DNA of 64,000 nt from Kalaharituber pfeilii (lineage: Eukaryota > Ascomycota > Pezizomycetes > Pezizales > Pezizaceae), in assembly GCA_015179045.1 (NCBI GenBank), contig WHUZ01000021.1:682001-746000 (forward strand), given 5' to 3'. Positions 1-11,009 of this stretch are shown piece by piece (the stretch's first letter is position 1; every line of letters starts with the position of its first letter). The translations under genes were made by a program, and so were the position numbers. The notes beneath the pieces were generated by a model, which was not told the origin of the DNA, made no database searches, and saw nothing but the letters and a program-made list of their open reading frames with translations.

Positions 1-1925
1 ACAGGTATGGTAGGTCCATTTCACCTTGCGAGATGTAGCAAAATGAGCTGAATTTGATAGGTACTTTGACAGGCACGACAGCTCCTCAATTTGATAAGCA
101 CGACAGCTCCTTAATGGTGCAAGGTGCAGCAGAACGAGTCAAATGTGATAAGGTATGATAGGTCTATTTCACCTCACGAGATGCAGCAAAATGAGCCGAA
201 TTTGACAGACACTTTGACAGGCATGACAGCTCCTCAATGGTGTGAGATGCAGCAGAACGAGTCAAATTTGACAGGTATGGTAGGTCCATCTCACCCCGCG
301 AGATGCAGCAAAATGACCTGAATTTGACAGGAACTTTAACAGGCACGACAGCTCCTCAATTTGGCAGGCACGACAGCTCCTCAATTTAACAGGCACGATA
401 GCTCCTCAATTTAACAGGCACGACAGCTCCTCAATTTGACAGGCACGATAGCTCCTCAATTCAACAGGCACGACAGCTCCTCAATTTGACAGGCACGACA
501 GCTCCTCAATTTGGCAGGCACGACAGCTTCTCAATGGTGCGAGATGCAGCAGAACGAGTCAAATGTGATAGGTATGGTAGGTCTATTTCACCTCACGAGA
601 TGCAGCAAAATGAGCCGAATTTGACAGACACTTTGATAGGTATGATAGCTTCTCAATGATGTGAGATGCAGTACAATGAGCTGAATTTAATAGGTATAAC
701 AGTCTCCCTCAATGGCGCAAGATGAGGATGGATGTGGTCAAGTTGACCGATATGACCTTGACAGGCAAAACTGAGGCAGAATAAGCTCAATTTAACAGGT
801 ATGACAGCTTTCTCTCAATGGTGCGAGATGTGGCCGAATGAGCTCAAGTTGACAAGTATTACAGGACTCTTTCCATAGCGTAACAGCAGTAGAATGAGCT
901 GAATTTGACAGGTACAGTAGGTCTCTCTTGCCCTGTCATGGCGAACAGCAGCAAGCGGAGTTACGTGAAATTAAAAAAAAAAAAAAAAAAAAAGAGTAGG
1001 TCTCTCTTGATAGCACGAGATGCAGCAAAATGAACTCAATTGGACCGGTATGTACGTCTCCCTTGACAATACAAGATATAGTAGAATAAACTAACTTTAA
1101 CAAGTATATAGGTATGGCAAGACTCTTCTACGGCACGAGATACAAAAGAATGAGCCAAATTTCATAAGTATGGCACACCTCTCTTATCAGCATGAGGTGT
1201 AGTAAAACGAACTCAATTTGATAGGTATAGTAGCACCTTTCCACAGGAGAGTAGCAGAGTGAGCCAAATTTAACAGGTATAATAGGACTCTTTCCGCATT
1301 ATGAGATATAGCAGAATGAGCGCAATTTGATAGTTATTCGATAGCACAAGATGCAGCAGAACGAGTCAAATTTGACAGGTATGGCAGGTCTATTTCAGCC
1401 TGAGAGATGCAGCAGAATAAGCCGAATTTGACAGGGATTGGTAGATCTCTCTTGCCAACATGAGATACAGCAGGGCGAGCAGAATTTGACAGGCATGATA
1501 GCTCCTTATGAGATGCAGCAGAATGAGCCGAATTCAATAGGAATGGCAGTCTCTCTTGATGGTATAAGATGAGGCAGAATGAGCTCAATTTAACAGGGTA
1601 TGACAGCTTCCTTTCGATGGCATGAGATGAGGCTGAATGAGCTCAAGTTGACAAGTATCACCAGACCTTTTCCACAGTGTGAGAACAGCAGAATGAGACA
1701 AATTTGACAGGTATGGCAGGACCCACCTGGCAGCGTGGAACATGGTGAAATGAGCTCAATTCACAGTTAAGGCTGGCCCCTTTCTATGGTGCAAAGTGAG
1801 GCGGTATGGCTCAATTTGACAGATACAATAAGACCTCCTTGATAGTGCAAGATATGCTAAAATGAGCTCAATTTACAATTTTACAAGTATGGCAGATTAT
1901 TTTCGATGGTGCAAGATGGGGCAAA
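1..1925 (+). repeat. Degenerate 57-bp minisatellite array
   Basis: Roughly 57-bp units recur with many indels. Each carries a core like gagatgcagcaaaatgagcc followed by gaatttgacaggtatg. Some stretches are compressed to a 22-24 bp subunit (caggcacgacagctcctcaa, about 340-540). Units stay partly open in frame, giving peptides such as NEPNLTDTL. The same unit occurs in reverse orientation at 55800-56190. A LINE tail is inserted at 931-994. No gene is seen here. The array fades after about 1925 and may extend beyond the window edge. Confidence 0.85.
931..994 (+). mobile_element. Ultrashort family-A LINE tail
   Basis: A 64-bp insertion: a core starting ccctgtcatggcgaacag and ending at ttacgtgaaatt, then poly(A). 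It is flanked by a perfect 15-bp duplication, agtaggtctctcttg, at 916-930 and 995-1009, which marks target-primed retroposition into the minisatellite. The core matches the 3' end of the LINEs at 8443-9789 and 25711-27144. Confidence 0.85.
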
Positions 1926-2192
1926 ATGAGAATGCGCTGGACCGGTACGGCATGGTGCTAGAAGCCAGATAAGGAAGCTAGATACACATGAAAGGGCATA
2001 TGCTGGGCATCTGAGCAATATCATTGTGGGTAGATATTAACCGGAATTTAGGTAGAGTTTATGGGCTGTAACGAGGGTTTCGCTATCCATAGGTTCTACA
2101 ATTATTAGCATTATACTCCACAAAATATATAAAATTAATACTAGAGCTCCCTGGATGCAGGAGTGGGATTACGTGATATTATAAATAACAAT

Positions 2193-2517
2193 GAGAATAT
2201 ACCGATATGAATAAATGCAGAGAAACGAGATTGTACGGTCATGGAACTGGTAAAGAGTGTACAGTCACTTGACGCCGACTTTACGGGGCTACAATGGTCC
2301 CTTATCCACTACCGCTACACCTAAACTCACCCTCGCGGTCGCGAGGTGGCCACATGCTAGAGAATATACTGATATGAATAAATGCAGAGAAACGAGATTG
2401 TACGGTCATGGAACTGGTAAAGAGTGTACAGTCACTTGACGCCGACTTTACGGGTCCCTTATCCACTACCGCTACACCTACACTCACCCTCGCGGTCGCG
2501 AGGTGGCCACATGCTAG
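2193..2517 (+). repeat. 167-bp tandem duplication
   Basis: Two near-identical head-to-tail copies, 2193-2359 and 2360-2517. The second lacks 9 bp (gctacaatg) and has a few substitutions. Each copy contains ccctcgcggtcgcgaggtgg, which has a strong palindromic centre (cctcgcggtcgcgagg). No coding function is supported. Confidence 0.9.
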
Positions 2518-2812
2518 TCTTCAACGTACGCTTTAGTGGTGCTTCCGGAGCCGTTTCCATAAGTCTTACCTTAGCCGTAACACCTTCGTTATATTCACAC
2601 TGAATCAAATATAGTCAAATATCGTTATGAAGCTACTGGCGAGAGAAAAGCATGAGAGGCATGACTGCAATGGGCGTTTGTTTAATTTCCTGAGAGATTT
2701 ATTATATTTCTGATTTTTTGGTCATTTTGTGATGATACTGATTTTACTGAATTTTATGACTTAATCTCGTCTCTAATTTTTTGGTATTTTCCGGGAGTAG
2801 TACTCTTTCTAT

Positions 2813-2853
2813 GGCCCAGGCCGGTCCAGGCCGGTCCAGGCCGGTCCAGGCCA
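2813..2853 (-). repeat. GGCCTGGACC decanucleotide array (reverse orientation)
   Basis: About four copies of ggccggtcca. It is the reverse complement of the array at 3395-3473, so the two arrays face each other across about 540 bp. The same motif forms arrays at 57716-57965 and 59908-60045. Confidence 0.8.
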
Positions 2854-3093
2854 TTCAATTCAGGGGCAGGAGGGCTGGTTACGACGCTATTTCAGGAGCC
2901 ACCTTCAGGTTACTTGGACACGGATTTAATATGAACCTTTCAATATTTTCGGATAACTATCTAGACTTTTTTTATTGAGCAGCGCTTTTCGTAGGTATTC
3001 AGGTAAGTAATTTTTTTTTTGTATCGCTTGACTATATACTAATTTCTCATTAGTACTGCAGGGAGACAGACATTCCAACCTCCGGTACTGGCG

Positions 3094-3321
3094 ATGATGA
3101 TTGCTTTAGTATTATTCACTCTCCATAGTGCAGTTCAAGTTGTGATCTTGCATCGACGATTCCCTGCAGTCCAATCTGATGCCGATATCAAGTCTTCTGG
3201 AATTTGGGTTACAGAAATCTGGTGCCACAAAGTTGGATTTGACACTATGGTGAAGCTGTGCATGGCTAATGGAAAGCGATACTGGCGGTGTAAAATCAGC
3301 AAGCAAAATCCTAAACATTAG
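3094..3321 (+). pseudogene. Possible hAT-type BED-finger fragment
   Basis: A 75-codon open stretch between the two GGCC arrays. Its C-terminal half (CHKVGFDTMVKLCMANGKRY, then WRCKI) resembles the start of a BED/hAT zinc finger, where a GKRYWRC-like segment is common. No second Cys pair, His pair or transposase core is visible. If the reading is right, this is a remnant of an element whose subterminal repeats could be the flanking arrays. The assignment is weak and the open frame could be chance. Confidence 0.25.
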
Positions 3322-3394
3322 AGAATGAGGTATACGTAGATTTTAGAGTACGTTCTGTATATAGCTAGCTAGTGTATAACTTAACTCACACTGC

Positions 3395-3473
3395 AGCCTG
3401 AATAGCCTGGACCGGCCTGGATGGCCTGGATGGCCTGAATGGCCTGGACCGGCCTGGGCGGCCTGGGCGACCC
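3395..3473 (+). repeat. GGCCTGGACC decanucleotide array
   Basis: About eight 10-bp units (gcctggaccg, gcctggatgg, gcctgaatgg). Inverted relative to 2813-2853. Confidence 0.8.
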
Positions 3474-4125
3474 GCTGGGAACACTGATTCAGAGTCACTT
3501 AGACTTCTGTTGGTAGGGCACTCACAGGTGGTAGTTGGAATACTAGGTAGGATGCAGCGGGAGCTCCAGCTACTGGAGAAGCGGCAGTAGCATGCAGGCA
3601 GGCTCTGGAGCTCAGGATCAGCAGAGGCTCCTCGAGCGTGCAGTGATGTATAGAAGGTAGGAGCAACGAGAGGTCTGACAAGATGGTGACGATAGCGGCA
3701 TTCTTATCAGCCATAGACTAGATCATAAGTGAGGCGGGACTCAGAGTGGAGGCAAGCAGGCTGCGTGTCAGAGAGGAGAGGCTAGGCCTGGGGTTGAGGC
3801 CTCTGGAGCGGCTGAGGAGGCTGACAGGCTCGCTAGGGGGCGTCCTGTGAAGAGCAAGAGGCTACGAGGCTGGAGAGGAAGGATAAGCAAGCGGATGGAC
3901 TGGAATGCAGATGATGCGGTGAGGAAAAAGACACGGTGACACATGTGTTAGACAGTTGCGAGATATGGAGGGTATGGTGGGGAGGTCGATGGATGCTGGA
4001 AGGCGAAAGTGAAGGGTGCAAAGTCTGGGGGACACCGTGGAGTATGTGAGGGGCAACTGGTCAGGTAGTAATATGCATTTATTCCCTTGCCTCCTTATTT
4101 CCTTTCTCGACTACCTCTGCCCTCA
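3474..4125. other. No gene recognised, 3474-4125
   Basis: GA-rich, weakly repetitive sequence leading into a LINE tail. The open frames are short and show no family signature. It may be degenerate LINE sequence. Confidence 0.5.
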
Positions 4126-4169
4126 ACATAGCCCACAGGGCGGCATGCGAGTAATGAAAAAAAAAAAAA
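4126..4169 (+). mobile_element. Family-B LINE 3' tail, decayed
   Basis: The sequence catagcccacagggcggcat then gcgagtaatg and poly(A) is the family-B LINE 3' end. The 5' arm of the hairpin (CTCGC) has decayed to CTCAA. The upstream 60 bp looks like LINE 3' UTR. No TSD was identified. Confidence 0.7.
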
Positions 4170-4505
4170 GACTTCTATCTTCGTTCACCTCACATCATAT
4201 AGGAGAGTCATGCTGAAACGACAGGATAATCCTGGCGCCATGCACGAGGATTCGAGGAACTATGGGCCGGCGGTTTGACAGACGGATTAACTGTGGCGTT
4301 GTAAGAAAATTTTCCTTGGGCGTTGTATGCAATTTCCCAGTGGCGTTGTCTATGTTCTTGTTTTCGGAGAATCGTGAGGCCGCTGCAAGGGGCATATAAG
4401 TCATGGGTCCTGTATGCACTTCAGGTTATCATCGTCAATTGAATTATCAATTCCTTCCGCTCGAAAGCGTGATTCCTTCAAATCGTGGGTTCAACAAGAA
4501 TATTT

Positions 4506-4571
4506 ACCCTGCCATGGCTTGGCGCTGCAAGCGGGGTTATGTGATGTAAAAAAAACAAAAAAAACAAAAAA
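4506..4571 (+). mobile_element. Ultrashort family-A LINE tail
   Basis: A 66-bp insertion beginning accctgccatggcttggcg and ending in an (A)nC-rich tail. The TSD aacaagaatattt (13 bp) is perfect at 4493-4505 and 4572-4584. The 5' breakpoint is within a few bases of that in the 931-994 copy. Confidence 0.85.
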
Positions 4572-4737
4572 AACAAGAATATTTGTATCTATCCATCCTA
4601 CATTATCAGCGAGTATAGAGATTACACTGTTTGGGGAGCGAGGATGAAGGGAGAGTAGATCGTTTCAAGGATAGCGACCCTCGCCCTCGACATGACTTAG
4701 TTAGTCGGATTATTCACTTTTATTTTATTTCTCTATT

Positions 4738-4816
4738 TATTCCATATGTACTTAACCTCGCCATAGCCCATAGGGCGGCATGCGAGTAATGATATTAAAA
4801 AAAAAAAAAAAAAAGG
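4738..4816 (+). mobile_element. Family-B LINE 3' tail
   Basis: cctcgccatagcccataggg, then cggcatgcgagtaatg and poly(A). The hairpin arms CTCGC and GCGAG are intact. The preceding T-rich stretch (4690-4745) resembles the 3' UTR of the copy at 11010-11324, so the insertion probably starts further left. No TSD was found. Confidence 0.75.
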
Positions 4817-4995
4817 CTTCCCGGCTGGATACGAGCAATGATACAAAGTAGCAGCTAGTACTCCTGATTTGCACCTGCACTACACATTGCACGACCACTG
4901 CCCTAACATTACATTTTCGTGATACACAAATCTCCCACTATCCTTCCCAGTCACTTACTTGTCCGACATGTATATCACTGGGGATTTTCCATATC

Positions 4996-6236
4996 TCAAG
5001 CTACAGTGGTCATCTTTTTTCTGTAGCCCTCTGCATTGCAACTTCGACAGGACAAATATCCGGTATGTGATATCCGTGATGCTGACGACCCGCCAAAGTA
5101 TCTTGCATCATAAAAGTTGTGACAGGCTGTATCGTATCCGTTTTTAGCTTTACACCATTTGCAGGTGTATACATAATTTGTAGGAGTGCCAGATACTCTG
5201 TCGTTTCCGATGATCCAGATTTCAGTGTCCATAATTTTCACTGTTGTACCAATCTCGTGATCGACCTTGTTGCAACTCCTACACCTGATGCTCATCACAC
5301 CGTTATAGCCGCAGACGCAAGAACGACTCAAGATATGAGTTGTGTTGGGCTGACTGCAGATTTGAATTTCATCGGAACCCATATCCATGGTGCCGGGCGT
5401 AACTGATCGTAGCCATGGTGGTAACACTGCACACCTGGAATTGTTCAATACCGCTGTAGCAAAATCGGGGCAATGAACCAGTAACTCCTTGAATTCCTTG
5501 CTTTTCTTGATCACATCCAGAGCCCATGCAACATACTGAGCGAAATGCTCTAGCAAAGTTTCTGAACGAGCAGAATCACCTGAGAGGACAGTGGTATACG
5601 GAAGGTTGTCGAATGCAAAAGTTACAACCTCCATCAGGGAGCTAACGTCTCTGGCATTGGCGACTTTTCCAAGTTTATGAAGGGCGGTTGTCAGCCTGCT
5701 GAAAGCAAGATCCTGGAGCTTTTTGACATTGAAACGATCCCCAAGCACATATACTTTGGTGTTGTGCATCAATGACACCAAATTGCTTTGAGACGGGGGC
5801 CTAGGGTAAACAATTTTAGCTTTAATTCTGGCTAATGCACCTACACGACTACATGCGAGCCCAAGGACTAAAGCACAGAGTACCTACACAGTATAATCAT
5901 GATAGTACGCCCATTCCAAGAACGCTTCCATCGTGGCCTCATGAACTCCACTCAACTCCATTACGCCTTCTCTTCCCTCCTTCATTTCATTGTTCGTGTG
6001 CCTCTCTAACTCTGGAGACAGTGACGCTAACAGCTTTTTGTGCACCAAAAATTCCACCTTATTCTTGGTCTCTGCATGTCGCGAGTATGGATCATTGGAA
6101 AACTGGCTGGCATTTGTTGGTTCCGAGGAACCGTCCTTAAGGATAATTTTGAAAACATCGCCGCGAAGGAAAGCAAGATTTCGCCTAAAGACGGGTAAGC
6201 AGCACTCCGCTAGACTTCATGCAAAGCTTACGTCAT
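4996..6236 (-). CDS. BTB/POZ-domain protein with cysteine-rich C-terminus, three exons
   Basis: Proposed model: complement of join(4996..5800, 5888..6184, 6232..6236), 368 aa. The first coding exon is only 5 nt (ATGAC); introns are 47 bp (GTAAGC..TTTAG) and 87 bp (GTAGGT..CCTAG), and the three phases agree exactly. Residues 8-100 are the BTB core (LRGDVF; HKKLLASLS at 50-58; FLEWAYYHDYT near 90-100). The second half follows the usual fungal pattern (TKVYVLGDRFNVKKLQDLAF). The last 110 residues carry a CxC and three CxxC pairs (262-264, 274-277, 314-317, 352-355), probably zinc-binding. BTB domains mediate dimerisation and often cullin-3 adaptor roles; which applies here is not visible. The tiny first exon is the least certain part. 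Confidence 0.8.
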
Positions 6237-6606
6237 ATCTCTCAAACAAACGACTCTGACGCTCAGTTCTAATAGTTTCGGAGCAGGTCAAGGTGACCAG
6301 GAAGTAAAATGAGAACCTGATGGGTTAGTCGACACAGGACGTATCGCTATGGCAGATGAACTCAAGAGTATGAACTGAGTACGGCAAAATATCTATCGCG
6401 ACTTGTGCTTCTTCATTTATCGAAAAGTTTGGTGAGACATTCGACAGTAACAAGGCACCCTGATATATGCAGGTTTCGTTTTCCATTCTTTTCTTTTTCC
6501 TTCCCAGCGATAGGAAAAGAACAGAACGACAAACCTTGTCGTTGTCATCCGCTAGCGAAAGTCTGTAGGTTGCGTAACACAGTATCTGCCTTGTCAAGCG
6601 GTCGTC

Positions 6607-6657
6607 ACAGCCCACAGGGAGGCACACGAGTAATTATATAGAAAAAAGAAAAAAGAA
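6607..6657 (+). mobile_element. Family-B LINE 3' tail, decayed
   Basis: agcccacagggaggcacacg then agtaattatat and an A-rich tail. Several substitutions from the family-B consensus; no TSD found. Confidence 0.6.
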
Positions 6658-6938
6658 ATTGGTCTCTATTTTAACATCTAAATGAAACAACTCTGTTTTG
6701 TCATCCGGAAACAGTCCTTTTCAATTCCGTGTACTTTCCTCGCTTATGGCACTCCGCATCTGTCCAGCGCCTGTTCATCCTGCACCAGTACTTGTAACCT
6801 AAATACTAGAAGTTAATGACACAGCAGTAGTGTTCGCCGAAAACTGCTAGCTACTCCGTGTTCTATATCCTTCAGACTGCCGGACAGTTCTATGCACCCA
6901 ATGAAATGCCCACACAGGCGCTCCTAAGATCAGAGCCT

Positions 6939-6998
6939 TTTTTTTTTTATATCACATAACCCCGCTTGCAGCTGTTTGCCATGGCAGGGCAAGATCAT
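6939..6998 (-). mobile_element. Family-A LINE 3' tail
   Basis: Poly(T) then atatcacataaccccgcttg, ending at gccatggcagggc: the family-A tail on the minus strand. Flanks aagatcagagcc and aagatcatggcc look like an imperfect 12-bp TSD, suggesting an older insertion. Confidence 0.7.
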
Positions 6999-7155
6999 GG
7001 CCTGAATGAGGCGAGAAAGAGGCAAATACTCCCTGTTGCCAAGCGTGCGGGGTTTTAAAACATTGTATTTGTTAAGCTTGAAGCTACGGTAGTATTCATA
7101 TTAACTTCATTCTCCGAGAAATATCATCCACGTAGCATAGTTGATTACCGTGCTA

Positions 7156-7217
7156 ATCGCCATAGCCCTCAGGGCGGCACGCGATCAATGATAATGAAAA
7201 AATTAAAAACAAAAAAA
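7156..7217 (+). mobile_element. Ultrashort family-B LINE tail
   Basis: A 62-bp insertion, atcgccatagccctcagggc then ggcacgcgatcaatgata and an A-rich tail. The TSD tgattaccgtgcta (14 bp) is perfect at 7142-7155 and 7218-7231. Hairpin arms are ATCGC and GCGAT, a compensated change from CTCGC/GCGAG. Confidence 0.88.
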
Positions 7218-7231
7218 TGATTACCGTGCTA

Positions 7232-8428
7232 GAATTAACTAACTGTACAGTAAGTGAGCATCTGATACTTACCTCACCCGTTTTGACAGGCTACATGGAT
7301 AAGACAAATAAACGAGGCAGCACAATAGTGTAAAAACTTTAGAATGCTTAAACTTTTCCAGAAACCAAATTTTTGAGGCAATTCTATAGTGTTCAAGAGT
7401 GAATGTACTGGTTCATCTGTTCTCCACACCACTCATGTTTCCAATCTACTGTAGCTAACTACGTTCATCCGCTAAATTCGAAATACTTCTTACAGGGATG
7501 TAATATCGATACCGACAACAGTATGCTATGTCTCATAATTCCAGCCCTTCGTAGTGCCATTTTTGTTGTGGTTAGATACGATTTGATAGGTGCCCTCAAA
7601 TTTTATGATAATACAGATCGAACTGTTTGTAATGAACATCTACTGGCTGAGCTGGCAATTACTACCGTCATGCCCATGACAGTCCAAGTACAAATGGAAT
7701 TCCTCTGAGAAGGTAGATGCCACAGTTTACCGATGGCATAGTGCTTTCCAATATCATGATCTGGCTCATAGAGCTTTCCATGAATACACTACCAGCTGCT
7801 CCTCTCTGGTGCCTGCTAGATATGTAATAACGTCATTAACCAAGATCCAGCGCATTACCGGCGTCTGGCGCACTTCCGGAATTGAAATAACAACCTCCTG
7901 TAAGGCCAAATCTTCATAGAAGATGTCCAAATTGCACATGCAGTTTGGAAAAGTATATAAAAGTAACTTCCACACCTCCTTTACCCAATTGTGCCATTTT
8001 GAATTATGCTCTATAGTGGTAGTTTCCCAATTAGGAATCTGAATTCTATTCAGGTGTAAATAGCAAGATGGGTATTTATGACCTTGAGCAGATGTATATA
8101 CCTTCTAAAGTATGTATTCGAGATATCTGAAATGTTTCATAGTAATTGGATACATATGAAACAAGTGGTGAGCTAGTATCCGTAAGTATATTTTTGCTGC
8201 CCAAGTGAATTTTGATATTCAGTCTGTATATGATGCTACAAATATGAGGCATGTTCAGAAGGCTCTAGAATATAACTCTACTCATTGAGGAATATATTCT
8301 GAGGTGCTTGTGAACACAGTTATTGATAGGAAGCAGGAATCAATAGAGATATCTATCTATATATGCCCAATTAGGTAATGCATATTCCGTAATACAGCAT
8401 GTATGAGTGCTATAGTCCTGAGCTATGA
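7232..8428. other. No intact gene, coding-like remnants
   Basis: Minus-strand frames in 7700-8300 read as protein-like stretches broken by stops. A matching remnant continues beyond the LINE inserted at 8443-9789. No family could be named with confidence. Confidence 0.35.
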
Positions 8429-8442
8429 AACTCCAGCAATAT

Positions 8443-9789
8443 TTTTTTTTTTTTTTTTTTATTTTCACATAACCCCGCTTGCAGCTGTTCGCCATGGCAG
8501 GGTCCCTGGACCGAGGTCCTTATGGCCCGGAGACAGGCACCTAAAAACAAACAACAACTCACTATATACACCGACATTCAAAAGGGAATAGAGGAAATAA
8601 AACCCATGAGACAACCCGCTATGCCGTCAAGTCCATTTCCTCCACCTCCCTCCCCTTCCCCTTTCTGTCCACCTTTGAATTTCTATCCCAGTCATACAGG
8701 CACGAATCGTACCACTTGCCTGACAACCTTACCTTCGCTGGTGTTTGGCTATCCGATTCCACCTCCCCCTCCAGGTAGATGACAACCGAGCTAGCCTTCT
8801 TTCCCTCCCTCCTCTCTTTCTTCACCAACCATCTTGCCGCAACAATCTTTCCCATCCATGGGTTCGCATTCTCCATCCAATCTCTTACTTTCCCGAGTTT
8901 CTTTGTCACCGCAATTCCATGTACTACGATCGCACGACCGGATTGCGGGAGTGTCCTTTCCTTTGGGATTGGCTTCGGAGATGGTGCTGGAGATGGTTTC
9001 TTGGACATTTTCTGCTTGGGGGGACTGGTACTCTGTCCCCCTTTCACTTTTTTGGACTGGAAAGCAGTGGACTTTGTTCGGCTTTTGGGTGGTGCCACTG
9101 GAGGTCGGTCAGAATTGTCCCCTTCCGGGGGTGTGCTTGGCGGGATGTTCTGGGAGACAACTGCTGCATATGACAGCTTTGGTGGTTTCTCCGGGTCAGT
9201 TTGTGATTCCCCTTCCTTTGAGGGTTTCCTCAGGTGCATATTGTGTATTTCTGTGCATGCTTCCGTCTCCACCGCTAGTGCAAGAGCAGCAATGACGTGA
9301 TGCACACTCCTGATTTCACACAGGAACCTGTCTGTTGGTTCAAAGTTTGGTCTTGTCTTCTGGTCTTTTATGCAAGCATGTATGTGTTCGATGACATCCC
9401 CCACGGCATCAAGCATATCGGACATATTGACTCCGCCGAGCCGATCTCCGATAGACTTGTACAGTGGGGCCTCGAGACGGGTACTCTTGGCCAGAGTTGT
9501 TTTGGCACCTACGGGCATGTTTTTTGGTGCTGGGCTGCCCAATGCCATGAATGCCAAGAAGTCAGGGATGGTGGTGTGCTGGCAACGGAGTAAGGAGCTG
9601 AAAATTTCCTCAAAACTTAACCCCCAAGGGGGAAACTTGCGGAGTTGGGTTTTTTGGAATAAAAATTAGATCTAAAGACTCAGCGCACTGAGAGCTTTCG
9701 ATCTATGTAGGTTTCGCTGGGGGGGACGCTGTGGTTGCGGAGTGGCTTCCGAGCGCTCGTCCTGTCGAAGTGGTTGTCGCTAATCGTCG
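8443..9789 (-). mobile_element. ORF1-only LINE, family A, with 14-bp TSD
   Basis: A discrete 1.35-kb insertion bounded by a perfect 14-bp TSD, aactccagcaatat, at 8429-8442 and 9790-9803. On the minus strand it has a 5' UTR, an intact ORF1 (8619-9548), a short 3' UTR, the family-A tail (gccatggcgaacagctgcaa) and poly(A). ORF2 (endonuclease/RT/RNase H) is entirely absent. This resembles HAL1-type half-LINEs in mammals: ORF1 retained, ORF2 lost, mobilised in trans. The intact frame and perfect TSD suggest a fairly recent insertion. Confidence 0.88.
8619..9548 (-). CDS. LINE ORF1 (gag-like) protein, family A
   Basis: A 309-aa ORF1 protein of a Tad1-like fungal LINE, starting at the ATG at 9548. 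The N-terminal 100 residues are probably helical. A basic Pro/Ser/Lys-rich linker (PPKSRTK..PAPSPKPIPKE) occupies roughly 135-205. The C-terminal domain (AIVVHGIAV..WMGKIVAARWLVKK.., SSVVIYLEG, VRLSGKWYDSCLYDW) matches the RRM-like domain of fungal LINE gag proteins. No CCHC knuckle is seen. Such proteins bind LINE RNA in ribonucleoprotein particles. The frame is fully open, whereas most neighbouring LINE remnants are broken. Confidence 0.8.
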   Translation of the reverse strand: MALGSPAPKNMPVGAKTTLAKSTRLEAPLYKSIGDRLGGVNMSDMLDAVGDVIEHIHACIKDQKTRPNFEPTDRFLCEIRSVHHVIAALALAVETEACTEIHNMHLRKPSKEGESQTDPEKPPKLSYAAVVSQNIPPSTPPEGDNSDRPPVAPPKSRTKSTAFQSKKVKGGQSTSPPKQKMSKKPSPAPSPKPIPKERTLPQSGRAIVVHGIAVTKKLGKVRDWMENANPWMGKIVAARWLVKKERREGKKASSVVIYLEGEVESDSQTPAKVRLSGKWYDSCLYDWDRNSKVDRKGKGREVEEMDLTA

Positions 9790-9803
9790 AACTCCAGCAA
9801 TAT

Positions 9804-10694
9804 GGTCTAGAGCCTATGGAGACATTGTATTAAAAACTCTTAAAACCCATTCCTAATATTTTCACCCAATTGCCCTTTGATGCCTATTCAGCTAATTGCC
9901 ACTGCATTTCTCTACTGGTCTCAATTTGCTTGAATAATTGTGCTGGTACTGCCGTACCAAATCCCTGCCCAATTTTGGTGTGCACTTATGTAAACTTGGA
10001 TAACACTTGATCAGCGAATTGAAAACTTCTATTGGCCTCTATTCCTGTGAAAATCTCTGTCCCACCATCTCCGGATTTGCGAATGGCAGCTAGATATTTG
10101 ATTTGACCACTGCCACCTTCGCACGAATATGTTATGGGGTGAATAGATTTTTATTCATGAACGGGTAGAGTGGTTCCGCTGAGAAATCGTTCCAATCCCT
10201 GTTCTAAATGGTCCCTACAATCCAAGATGTTGAGGCACTACCACTAAAAGCACAATCGCTCACATATAAAGTGTTCTCCAACCCAACAACTGTAGCATTG
10301 AAATTCTTGGATATATCTTGACTTGTGATGGCAGCTATGGACCTAAAATCACGAGATTTTCCAAAAAACATGTTAGCCGCGAAGTTGGTCAAAAACACCT
10401 ATCAAGCCCCAATCTTCTCTCCACCCCTTCACATCCACCCAATCTGACTATCATACTACACCACATGGTGCTCCTGTAGCTGCTAAACATTGTTCTGCTA
10501 ATTCTGAGTTCCCTTGACCTAGTTTCTGGAGGTCATACAGCATTGATGCTGTCTAAGTGGCCAGGCGACACGATTTCGTCTGCACCAGGGATCGTGCAGG
10601 AGATATGGGAGCCATCAGGTCATCAATATCCGGTAATATTTAGAGAACTCTGAGTACAGTCGATTGTCGAGATGTGATAATAGCTGTGTTTGAA
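9804..10694. other. No intact gene, degenerate coding-like sequence
   Basis: Minus-strand translation of about 9850-10400 gives protein-like stretches (VGLENTLYVSDCAF; LAAIRKSGDGGTEIFTG) interrupted by a few in-frame stops. It looks like an old pseudogene split by the LINE at 8443-9789. I do not recognise the family. Confidence 0.4.
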
Positions 10695-10703
10695 GAAGGG
10701 GAA

Positions 10704-10739
10704 CCTCGCCATAACCTATCAGGCGGCATGCGAGTAATG

Positions 10740-10776
<37 letters not shown>
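10704..10776 (+). mobile_element. Ultrashort family-B LINE tail
   Basis: cctcgccataacctatcagg, then cggcatgcgagtaatgata and a long poly(A), 73 bp. The TSD gaaggggaa (9 bp) is at 10695-10703 and 10777-10785. Outer hairpin arms CTCGC/GCGAG are intact although the inner stem has decayed. Confidence 0.8.
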
Positions 10777-10777
<1 letters not shown>

Positions 10778-11009
10778 AAGGGGAAGAAAGATTAATAGAA
10801 CTTGACTCGGAAGGTGATCAGTTCGTATGGTTTGGTGATTCTTGTAATAATGCTTGTCTGATAGGATGCGGAATTGCCATATTAGGGTTTGAATGTGGGC
10901 AACCCTCGGCAATGGCCCAATGGGCGAGGCGAGGATGTTATTCTTATAAAGAATGAAAAACAGGGAAGGCATGATTTTCACGCTGATAGTGACTGGTTCC
11001 ATGATGATA

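Noticed and set aside
1..1925. CRISPR-like array
   Set aside because: Units are adjacent and diverged with no constant repeat and unique spacer pattern, and the host is a eukaryote.
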